Positions 7,640 through 13,642 of a DNA stretch of 15,490 nt are shown piece by piece; the first letter of the stretch is position 1; every line of letters starts with the position of its first letter. Origin of the DNA: CAYLLT01 sp964548565. Its GTDB lineage: Bacteria; Planctomycetota; Phycisphaerae; UBA1845; PWPN01. Location: positions 1 through 15,490 of the forward strand of contig CAZJTF010000149.1 of the NCBI GenBank assembly GCA_964548565.1, written 5' to 3'. The position numbers were made by a program, and so were the translations under genes. Below the pieces are notes generated by a model, which ran no database searches, was not told where the DNA came from, and saw only the letters and a program-made list of their open reading frames with translations.

Positions 7640-8929
7640 TTGGCCGACCAGCTCACGATCCATCTGCCCGTGATGCAGCGATACGACTGTCACGCGTGCG
7701 GCTACTGCTGCCGCCATCTCGTGGTCAACGTCACCAGGGCCGAGCGCCGGGCGATCGTCGATGCTGGCTGGGCGAACCGAATCACCGACCAGCCCCTGTT
7801 CGTCTCCTACCGTTTCCACGGCCGACGTCTGATCCGGCTGGCCCACCGGCCGGACGGACGCTGCGTCTTTCTGGGCGACGACGAGCGGTGCCGGCTGCAT
7901 GCAGAGACTGGCCTCGGCACCAAGCCCCTGGCGTGCCGGCTGTACCCGTTCGTCCCGACCCCGGGCCCACGGTGCGTCGCCATCGACGTGCGGAGCGACT
8001 GCCCGTCCGTGGCCGCGAACAAGGGCCGTCCGCTTCCCATGCACCGGGGGGCCGTAGCCGAACTCGTCCGCGAGCTGAGCATTCCCTGGAGCGTGTCCTG
8101 TCCCCGCTGGCCCGGCGTGGGCGCACTCCGTGAGACGGAGTACCGCGCACTGGCAGCTGCATTCGGACGCATTCTCGACGCCAGGACCCGTCCCCACCGT
8201 GCGCGCCTGGAGGAAGGCTGCCGGTTGCTGGACCTGCTCTACGGGGCACGCTTTGAGAACGTGCGCGGAGAGCGGTTCGTCGAACTCCTGGGCATGCTGA
8301 GCGACGCGGTACGCGAGGAGGAGTGGGCTTCACACGAGAACGCCGCCAAAGGGCAGGAGGTCTCCCCGCGGCCTCTCTCTGGGCGCGAGGGCCGCCTGTT
8401 CCGTCAGTGGCTGTTCCTGCACGCCCTGGCCGACGATCCCGAGACGCTCCGCGCAGGCCCCGTCCGCAAGCTCCAACGCTCGTGGCAGCGTTACATGCAG
8501 TCCCGCCGGTTCGCGGCCGGAGTCGGGGTCGTCCCGATTCTACGCCCGGATTGGCCGCGGACGACGTTTGAGGCGGTGAATGCCGTCGCCCCCGCTCCGG
8601 ACGCCGGACTGGAGCCGCTGGTCCGCTCCATGCGGGTCAAACTTGATGCCTTCGCCTTCGCTGGGCCTGCCTACTTCGGCGCAGACGTGTTGGGCGGCCT
8701 GACCGCCCTGTGGATGCTGCCCGGCGTCGTCGGCTTCCTGGCACGTCTGCGGGCGGTGTCAGGCAGTCGGACGGTTCTGGATGGCGAGGACGTTCTCGCC
8801 GGCGTCCGGGAGGCGCACCACACCTTCGGGGTCTCGCCCGTCTTCGCCCGGATCAGTGAACGCCTTCGCCTGCGGGCCCTCGCCCGCCCCGGAGTGGCGG
8901 GGGCCGTGCTGCAGGCTTGGGCCCCGTGA
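7640..8929 (+). CDS. YkgJ-type cysteine-cluster protein
   Basis: The product has 429 residues from TTG 7640 (MADQLTIHLP). Upstream in-frame ATGs at 7499 and 7588 fall before or at the candidate -10 box, and ATG 7673 would begin just before the motif. The N-terminal part carries the CxxCxxCC signature (C17, C20, C23, C24). A second group follows: C75, C84 and then ACRLYPF with C99. This arrangement is typical of the YkgJ / UPF0153 family, thought to bind zinc or an iron-sulfur cluster; its biochemical function is not established. Two more cysteines at 112 and 121 may join the site. The remaining ~300 residues are Arg/Leu-rich, mainly helical in appearance, and carry no motif I recognise. The protein is much longer than the minimal ~100-150-residue family domain. 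It appears monocistronic. The start is uncertain. Confidence 0.8.
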   Translation: MADQLTIHLPVMQRYDCHACGYCCRHLVVNVTRAERRAIVDAGWANRITDQPLFVSYRFHGRRLIRLAHRPDGRCVFLGDDERCRLHAETGLGTKPLACRLYPFVPTPGPRCVAIDVRSDCPSVAANKGRPLPMHRGAVAELVRELSIPWSVSCPRWPGVGALRETEYRALAAAFGRILDARTRPHRARLEEGCRLLDLLYGARFENVRGERFVELLGMLSDAVREEEWASHENAAKGQEVSPRPLSGREGRLFRQWLFLHALADDPETLRAGPVRKLQRSWQRYMQSRRFAAGVGVVPILRPDWPRTTFEAVNAVAPAPDAGLEPLVRSMRVKLDAFAFAGPAYFGADVLGGLTALWMLPGVVGFLARLRAVSGSRTVLDGEDVLAGVREAHHTFGVSPVFARISERLRLRALARPGVAGAVLQAWAP

Positions 8930-9147
8930 TCGCCCGTCCCATGAGCTTCTAAAGCGATACTGGCACATGCTTTTTGGGCGCGGTATAGTTCGTCCCGGCC
9001 CGTGCCGGCGCCCGGGCGAACGCGGTGCCCATCGCCGGTGAAGAAGACATTTCCTCTGTCGGGCCGAGTGCGTGGAGCGGGTGCGGACCGCCTCCGGGCG
9101 TGCCGCCTTGAAGTCACTGTCGATGTCTTCAGAAAGGATGAGCAACG
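8930..9147 (+). other. Intergenic region ahead of the isomerase gene, with a weak promoter candidate
   Basis: This 218-base gap holds no convincing gene. A possible -10 box TATAGT lies at 8984-8989, with a poor -35 (TGGCAC, 8961-8966) 17 bases upstream. TGGCAC could suggest a sigma-54 -24 element, but the required GC of the -12 element is missing. The isomerase ribosome binding site AAAGGA lies near 9133-9138. Confidence 0.25.
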
Positions 9148-10188
9148 ATGGCGAGACCGGTCACTCTATTCACCGGACAGTGGGCGGACCTCAAGCTGGA
9201 GCAGATGTGCAAAAAGGCCAAGAAGTTCGGCTACGACGGTCTCGAACTGGCGTGCTGGGGCGATCACTTCGAGGTCAGCAAGGCGCTTGAGGACCGCAGC
9301 TACTGCAAGCGCAAGTGGGAGATGCTCGATAAGAACAAGTGCAAGTGCTTCGCGGTCAGCAACCACCTCGTCGGCCAGGCCGTGTGCGACAACATCGATG
9401 AGCGGCACAAGAGCATCCTGCCCCCGCACGTCTGGGGTGACGGCAAGCCGGAAGGCGTCCGCAAGCGCGCAGCCGCCGAGATGATGGACACCGCCCGCGC
9501 GGCGCGCAAATTCTTCGATACCGCGCCGGCAGCCATGAAGAAGGAAGTCACCCGTGTCGTTGTGAACGGCTTTACCGGAAGCAGCATCTGGCCGCTGCTT
9601 TACTCGTTCCCGCCGAACATGCCGGGCCAGATCGACCGCGGATACAAGGACTTTGCGGATCGCTGGAAGCCGATCCTGGACGTGTTCGAACAGGAGGACG
9701 TGTACTTCGCACTCGAGGTGCACCCGACCGAGATCGCATTCGACGTGTCGTCGGCGGCCCGGGCAATCGAGGCCGTCAAAGGCCACCCGCGCTTCGGCTT
9801 CAACTACGACCCGAGCCACCTCGGTTATCAGGGCGTGGACTACATCCAGTTCCTCCGCCAGTTCCGCGACCGCATCTTCCACGTGCACATGAAGGACGTG
9901 TACTGGTCGAAGACGCCGACGAAAGCCGGCGTGTTCGGCGGCCACATGGATTTCGGCCATCCGGACCGCTACTGGGAGTTCCGCTCCCTCGGGCGGGGCT
10001 CAATCGACTTTGAAGCGATCGTTCGGGCGCTGAACGAGATCCGCTACTTCGGACCGCTCTCTGTCGAGTGGGAAGACACCAACATGGACCGCGAGCAGGG
10101 TGCGACGGAGGCGTGTGCGTTCGTCCGCAGCAAGGACATCATGCCTTCGAACATCGTCTTCGACGCGCAGTTCGCCCGCGAGGATTGA
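9148..10188 (+). CDS. Sugar phosphate isomerase/epimerase-like TIM-barrel protein
   Basis: The product has 346 residues, starting at ATG 9148 about ten bases after AAAGGA. It has the xylose-isomerase-like TIM barrel of the AP-endonuclease-2 superfamily. Its conserved strand ends carry likely divalent-metal ligands: E190 and H192 (FALEVHP), D221 and H224 (NYDPSH), H245/H247 (FHVHMKD) and E307 (SVEWED). The first strands (FGYDGLELACWG) also fit the family. Members isomerise or epimerise sugars and polyols, often inositol or rare-sugar derivatives, in the cytoplasm. The substrate cannot be read from the sequence. There is no signal peptide. The gene stands alone on its strand, convergent with the GHMP kinase, and ends at a strong terminator. 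The family assignment is firm, the reaction is not. Confidence 0.9.
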   Translation: MARPVTLFTGQWADLKLEQMCKKAKKFGYDGLELACWGDHFEVSKALEDRSYCKRKWEMLDKNKCKCFAVSNHLVGQAVCDNIDERHKSILPPHVWGDGKPEGVRKRAAAEMMDTARAARKFFDTAPAAMKKEVTRVVVNGFTGSSIWPLLYSFPPNMPGQIDRGYKDFADRWKPILDVFEQEDVYFALEVHPTEIAFDVSSAARAIEAVKGHPRFGFNYDPSHLGYQGVDYIQFLRQFRDRIFHVHMKDVYWSKTPTKAGVFGGHMDFGHPDRYWEFRSLGRGSIDFEAIVRALNEIRYFGPLSVEWEDTNMDREQGATEACAFVRSKDIMPSNIVFDAQFARED

Positions 10189-10200
10189 ACCGTCCGCTGA

Positions 10201-10357
10201 GACGCAGAGGACGGTGATACAACTCAGGCGATCAGCACGAGAGGCGGCTCAGATCGGGCCGCCTCTTGTGTTTCCGCGGGCCGGCACGAGCGCTTCTCTC
10301 GGTATGACCTTGCCACCGCTGCTCTTGTGCATGCAGCAACCCGCTCTCCTCTGCGTC
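10201..10357. repeat. 11-base inverted repeat in the convergent gap, resembling dispersed CTCTGCGTC-type repeats
   Basis: GACGCAGAGGA (10201-10211) is repeated as its exact reverse complement TCCTCTGCGTC (10347-10357), with the isomerase terminator between them. The right copy continues as CTCTGCGTCCTCTGGGTTTC. Short GACGCAGAGG-type sequences recur between genes in many environmental bacterial genomes; that is recollection, not a search. No gene lies between 10189 and 10378. Confidence 0.35.
10236..10273 (+). terminator. Intrinsic terminator after the isomerase gene
   Basis: CACGAGAGGCGGC (10236-10248) pairs with GCCGCCTCTTGTG (10258-10270) over 13 bases with one G-U pair and a nine-base loop, then TTT follows. 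It lies 47 bases after the isomerase stop codon in the convergent gap. On the minus strand the same hairpin lacks a following T run. Confidence 0.65.
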
Positions 10358-10378
10358 CTCTGGGTTTCGGCGCGCAAT

Positions 10379-11389
10379 TCACCAGACGACCGTCCCGAGC
10401 GGATCGAACGAGAACGGCAGGATTCGTCCGCCGATCTGCTGCAGTGCCCGGGTCAGACGCGGCTTTTCGTTGTCTTTCGCGTAGTACACCACGCACCCGC
10501 CGCCGCCCGCGCCGCAGACCTTCGCGCCGAGTGCGCCGTTGCTGAGCCCCGTCTCGATGAATCGCTGCAGCTCCGGGGTCGCGCAGGTCGGATGCAGCAT
10601 CTGGTGGTATTTCCAGTTGTCATTCAGCAGGGCGGCGAACGCGTCGAGATCACCGCTCCGCAGGGCATCCCGCATCTGCCGTCCGACCTGCTTCAGGCCG
10701 TGCATGCCGGGGAGTACCGTTCCCCGCTTATTCTCGTAGTCGGCCAGTATGTCGAGATGGATGTTGCCGGCCAGGTGCGCCTTTCCCGTGAACACGAGGA
10801 GCAGATTCTTCTCCAACTGGCGCACCGTGCGTTCCTCGAGCGGCGGATGCTCGTGCGGTACGTCTTCGCCGACAAACTCGAGGAACTGGATCCCGCCCAT
10901 GGCGGCCGCGAACTGGTCCTGCTTGCCGGTCCAGTGGTTCAGGTCGATCCGCTCGGCGTCGGAGGCCAAATGGGCGGCCTCCGCCTGGTCAAAAGACCCG
11001 CGTTCGTGCTGCATGCAGATCGCACACGTCAGCACCGCGATGGCGGCGCTGCTCGACAGCCCGGACCCGAGTGGGATTTCCGAGTACGTCTCGAGCGTGA
11101 ACCCGCGCCGGGGCCCGACACGCCGGATGCACGCCTTGACCATCTCGAGCTCGCCGTCGAGCGTCATCGCGTCGACCGCCCCGATCGTCTCTTCAATCCC
11201 GAGGTCCAGCGCCCGCAGATGGATCCGCCCGTCCGTCCGCGGCGTGAGGGTCGCGAAGGCGTAGTAGTTGATCGCACCGTTCACAACGATGCCGTGGTGC
11301 TCGTGGCAGTAGGGGGGCACGTCGGTACCGCCGCCGCCGAAGTCGATCCGCCCGGGGGCCCGGGCTCGGAGAATACGCTCGCTGGGCAT
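10379..11389 (-). CDS. GHMP-family sugar kinase (HddA/fucokinase-like), complete copy
   Basis: The product has 336 residues. ATG 11389 is preferred because AAGGAG stands seven bases upstream; a TTG at 11395 would add two residues but leaves only one base after AAGGAG. All three GHMP motifs are present. The N-terminal substrate motif is ARAPGRIDFGGGGTDVPPY (residues 9-27). The ATP-binding loop is PLGSGLSSSAA (106-116). Motif 3 is KVCGAGGGGCVVYY (290-303). The length and GGGTD motif resemble D-glycero-D-manno-heptose 7-phosphate kinases (HddA) and related bacterial sugar kinases that feed nucleotide-sugar synthesis; the exact sugar is unknown. The gene starts 23 bases after the PIN toxin stop, so it is probably co-transcribed with the toxin-antitoxin pair. 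Its first 39 codons are duplicated upstream of the antitoxin. Confidence 0.92.
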   Translation of the reverse strand: MPSERILRARAPGRIDFGGGGTDVPPYCHEHHGIVVNGAINYYAFATLTPRTDGRIHLRALDLGIEETIGAVDAMTLDGELEMVKACIRRVGPRRGFTLETYSEIPLGSGLSSSAAIAVLTCAICMQHERGSFDQAEAAHLASDAERIDLNHWTGKQDQFAAAMGGIQFLEFVGEDVPHEHPPLEERTVRQLEKNLLLVFTGKAHLAGNIHLDILADYENKRGTVLPGMHGLKQVGRQMRDALRSGDLDAFAALLNDNWKYHQMLHPTCATPELQRFIETGLSNGALGAKVCGAGGGGCVVYYAKDNEKPRLTRALQQIGGRILPFSFDPLGTVVW

Positions 11390-11411
11390 TTCCAATCTCC
11401 TTCTCCGCCTG
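11273..11411 (-). repeat. Direct repeat copy A: 5' end of the intact GHMP kinase gene
   Basis: This copy covers codons 1-39 of the kinase plus upstream bases ending in CAGGCGGAGA (11402-11411). The 92 bases from the start codon (11298-11389) match copy B with one substitution. The next 27 bases match less well. The ribosome binding site between the start codon and CAGGCGGAGA differs between copies: AAGGAG is present only here. The outer edge lies one base from the toxin stop codon. Confidence 0.9.
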
Positions 11412-11412
11412 C

Positions 11413-11847
11413 TCAGGATGCGGGATCAACCTGCGGCATGGAGGCCACGAACTGTGCAGGGGTCAGGATCGCCGCGCCGCGGAAAGGATGATGAATCAGC
11501 AGATCTCTGTCGCCGGTGATCAGGCACACTGCACCACCAGCCGCCGTCAGCTCGAGGAACTTGTCATCCTTCGGATCCCTGCAAACCTGTATCGGCTCCA
11601 ATGGTTCGATGAGCCGTGCGCGATGCACGAACCGCACGAGGAACTGCCCGCGATCTTCGCGCGTCACGTAACGATCGAACTTGCTGCTCCCGAGGACCTC
11701 TCGGAGCTCTGCAAAGGTTGCCGAAGAGAGCAGGATCGAGCCGCAGCCGAGAGCGATCCGAAACGCGCGTGCAGGCACGGATTCCTCAAATAGCAATGCG
11801 CTGATGATCGTGTTGGTATCGAAGACGTAGCGCCGCTCAGCGTCCAT
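11413..11847 (-). CDS. PIN-domain toxin (ribonuclease) of a type II toxin-antitoxin pair
   Basis: The product has 144 residues from ATG 11847; a TTG codon directly upstream is a less likely start. It has the PIN fold acidic residues: D10 in FDTN, E47 in the helix ATFAELREVL, D94/D95 in RDPKDDKFLE, and D113/D115 in ITGDRDLL. These ligands coordinate Mg2+ or Mn2+ for RNA cleavage in this family. The motif order and length match the group annotated as putative toxin component, PIN family. The start overlaps the antitoxin stop by 11 bases, which suggests translational coupling. The antitoxin is expected to bind and block the toxin. The intact kinase gene follows only 23 bases downstream. The RNA target is unknown. 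Confidence 0.9.
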   Translation of the reverse strand: MDAERRYVFDTNTIISALLFEESVPARAFRIALGCGSILLSSATFAELREVLGSSKFDRYVTREDRGQFLVRFVHRARLIEPLEPIQVCRDPKDDKFLELTAAGGAVCLITGDRDLLIHHPFRGAAILTPAQFVASMPQVDPAS

Positions 11848-12064
11848 CAAGGATCGACTCCAGAATCTCGGGCGTCAGCCCGCGGTCCTGGGCCCTGCGG
11901 CTGATTTCTGCCATGAGTTGTTCAAGTGAACCACGCCCGTTGAGGGCGTCGTTGAGTTGGAGGCTCAGGAGAAGATCCAGCTTGCGGCGCTCCTCTTCTG
12001 AAGCCGTCCGGTATGCACGGGCGGCCTGAGCGTCTACGCGGATGGTGATCTCCTCTGTCTTCAT
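11837..12064 (-). CDS. Antitoxin partner of the PIN toxin
   Basis: The product has 75 residues, starting at ATG 12064 behind GGGAGG in a very short leader. It begins with a strand-like segment (TEEITIRVDAQAARAYR), which could be a ribbon-helix-helix type DNA-binding arm. A charged helical part follows (SEEERRKLDLLLSLQL), and the C-terminus has two helices (SLEQLMAEISRRAQ, LTPEILESIL) that could wrap around the toxin. I do not recognise a named family. Its size, position upstream of a PIN toxin, 11-base overlap and palindrome at the promoter all support the antitoxin role. It probably represses its own operon. Confidence 0.8.
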   Translation of the reverse strand: MKTEEITIRVDAQAARAYRTASEEERRKLDLLLSLQLNDALNGRGSLEQLMAEISRRAQDRGLTPEILESILDGR

Positions 12065-12079
12065 GGCTGCCTCCCTCTC

Positions 12080-12108
12080 ATTATACCAGATGGGTTGGTT
12101 CACCCAAG
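12080..12108 (-). promoter_or_regulatory. Toxin-antitoxin promoter with overlapping palindromic operator
   Basis: Read on the minus strand, -35 TTGGGT and a perfect -10 TATAAT (12080-12085) are separated by 16 bases. The -10 box is about 16 bases from the antitoxin start, so the leader is very short. The inverted repeat TGGGT-N6-ACCCA overlaps the -35 box and spacer. This is where an autoregulating antitoxin would be expected to bind. The same promoter probably also transcribes the intact GHMP kinase. Confidence 0.6.
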
Positions 12109-12159
12109 TGAGCAACTCCGGGAACCCCCGGGACGCGCACCGGTGTCAGTACGCCCCGT

Positions 12160-12267
12160 TTACCACGATCCGCGATGCTCGTGGCAGTAGGGGGGCACGT
12201 CGGTACCCCCGCCGCCGAAGTCGATCCGCCCGGGGGCCCGGGCTCGGAGAATACGCTCGCTGGGCAT
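12160..12267 (-). pseudogene. Broken 5' fragment of a GHMP kinase gene (direct repeat copy B)
   Basis: From ATG 12267 the fragment encodes the same first 31 residues as the intact kinase, including the complete PGRIDFGGGGTD motif. A one-base deletion near codon 33 then shifts the frame to a TAA at 12160-12162 (35 residues). Nucleotide similarity to the kinase continues to 12152 and upstream to CAGGCGGAGA (12274-12283). The first 92 bases differ from the intact gene at one position. The following 27 have five substitutions and the deletion, and three of the substitutions are synonymous (the Val, Val and Gly codons after the deletion). The fragment starts 37 bases after the UroD-like gene, where an operon partner would sit. 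It cannot make a kinase. Confidence 0.88.
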
Positions 12268-12304
12268 TCGGGGTCTCCGCCTGATGCCGGCGACATGGAC
12301 GAGG

Positions 12305-13462
12305 TCAGTAGCGGAACTGCCGCGCCACCTCGACCATTGCCTTGATGTTGTCGGGCTTGACGTGCGGGGCGATGGAGCAGGCGGTGGAGCAGATATAGCC
12401 GCCTCCGGGTGCACCCGTTTCAACCACCTTTTTCACGTCCGCGCGCACGCCCGCCATGCCCTTGTCGAGCAGCGTGTTGACGGAGTCGATGTTGCCCTTG
12501 ATGAAAATCCGCCCCTTCGTGCGCCGGATCGCGTCGTCCAGTTGCACGTTCCCGAGCGGCGGGGGGTCGAGGCACTCGAGGCCGTTGATACCGCAGTCCA
12601 TCATCATTTCGAGCCGGTCGGAGATCGCCCCGCAGGTGTGCGTGTAGATGAAACCGCCTTCCGCCCGCACCGCCTTCGCCAGCTCGCGCTCGTACGGCAC
12701 CACGAACTCACGGTAGTCATCGGGGCTGATCAGGCCGCCGCCGACCCACGGTGAACTGACCTTGATCGCGTCGCAACCGCGCCGGATCTGCGAGACCGAC
12801 CACGTGATGGCGCTCTTCGTGCCCCACTCCATCAGTCTGTGCACCTTGTCGCGGTCGGTGAGCAGCGCGATCATCATGTTTTCCGCGCTGAGCAGATTCA
12901 GCACGTGATCGAACGGCCCGCGCGTCTCGCCGTGGAGGCTGATCCGCCCCTTCGTACGCTCTTTCAGGATATCGATGATGCCGTACCAGTATTCCGGGAT
13001 GTCTTCGACGCGGTGGTACTGGTGTGTTCCCTTCCACAGGTGCCACTTGAGGTGCCCGCCCGAAAAGTGCCCGTACAGCGGGTTCTCGACGTCGATGTCC
13101 TCGATTTCCGGCCATTTGAAGTCGGGTGCGGGAAAGAAAATCGGGTCGTCATCCCGCTGAACCCGTACGTAACAGCCTTCGGGGAACACGAATTCCCAGC
13201 CGTCCGGGCACTCGCGTTTCTTCGTGCCGTCGAGCAGCCACTCCGGCGTCCGTCCGGGCTTGTGCATGAGGATGCCATCGAAGTCGTAGAGGTCCCGCAT
13301 CCGCAGGTACGCTTCGGCGGTGGCGGCACTGGTGGTTGCCTTCTCGATGGGATCGATGCCGCTGTTCAGGAGGGTGTGCCCCGTCGCCATCTGGCACTGG
13401 ACGGGCACCTGGTCGGGAATCCCCAGCTCCATCGCGGTCCGGACACGCTCCCGCGGGGTCAT
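12305..13462 (-). CDS. UroD-family protein, probably MtaA/CmuA-like corrinoid methyltransferase
   Basis: The product has 385 residues from ATG 13462 (MTPRERV, a usual start in this family), nine bases after GGAG. GTG 13468 would add two residues. The fold is the uroporphyrinogen decarboxylase barrel. A probable zinc site is formed by H275 and C277 (YTHTCG) with a C-terminal cysteine, C358 or C362 (GYICSTACS). This H-x-C...C pattern marks the MtaA/CmuA-type methyltransferases, which move methyl groups between a corrinoid protein and a thiol or other acceptor, and is not a feature of haem-pathway UroD. No corrinoid protein or activase is encoded in the window. The gene heads the minus-strand cluster, followed by the broken kinase start. 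The family is firm; the methyltransferase role is inferred from the zinc motif. Confidence 0.85.
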   Translation of the reverse strand: MTPRERVRTAMELGIPDQVPVQCQMATGHTLLNSGIDPIEKATTSAATAEAYLRMRDLYDFDGILMHKPGRTPEWLLDGTKKRECPDGWEFVFPEGCYVRVQRDDDPIFFPAPDFKWPEIEDIDVENPLYGHFSGGHLKWHLWKGTHQYHRVEDIPEYWYGIIDILKERTKGRISLHGETRGPFDHVLNLLSAENMMIALLTDRDKVHRLMEWGTKSAITWSVSQIRRGCDAIKVSSPWVGGGLISPDDYREFVVPYERELAKAVRAEGGFIYTHTCGAISDRLEMMMDCGINGLECLDPPPLGNVQLDDAIRRTKGRIFIKGNIDSVNTLLDKGMAGVRADVKKVVETGAPGGGYICSTACSIAPHVKPDNIKAMVEVARQFRY

Positions 13463-13512
13463 AGACACTTACTCCGATCCTTTCTACTCGATTCTGGACG
13501 GCCTCTGGCGTG

Positions 13513-13541
13513 ATGTTAACGGGCCGGTCCATGAACGCCAA
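13513..13541 (-). promoter_or_regulatory. Candidate promoter of the UroD-like gene
   Basis: On the minus strand, -35 TTGGCG (13536-13541) and -10 TAACAT (13513-13518) are exactly 17 bases apart. Each matches four of six consensus bases. Transcription would start near 13506, about 44 bases before ATG 13462. Confidence 0.4.
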
Positions 13542-13570
13542 ATGGTGCGTGCTCCCGGCGATCTCCTGCG

Positions 13571-13599
13571 TTGCGGGAGGGCGATGATGGCTTTAGCAT
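13571..13599 (+). promoter_or_regulatory. Weak candidate promoter of the glycosyltransferase gene
   Basis: TTGCGG (13571-13576) and TAGCAT (13594-13599) are spaced 17 bases apart. Transcription would begin near 13606, which is compatible with starts at 13619 or 13643 but not at TTG 13571. The -35 match is poor. Confidence 0.22.
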
Positions 13600-13642
13600 T
13601 CCGTCGCCGCCCCAGCCCATGGCGGTGGGAGAGCCGACGGGG

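Noticed and set aside
8961..8976. Sigma-54 promoter before the isomerase gene
   Set aside because: TGGCAC fits the -24 element, but the -12 element lacks the invariant GC.
10100..11491. 463-codon open frame on the plus strand across the GHMP kinase
   Set aside because: The minus strand has all three GHMP kinase motifs. The plus-strand frame is an antisense shadow typical of GC-rich DNA and overlaps the end of the isomerase gene.
11413..12115. Insertion sequence or integron cassette carrying the toxin-antitoxin pair
   Set aside because: No transposase, integrase, terminal inverted repeats or recognisable attC-like site is visible. The only flanking repeats are pieces of the kinase gene.
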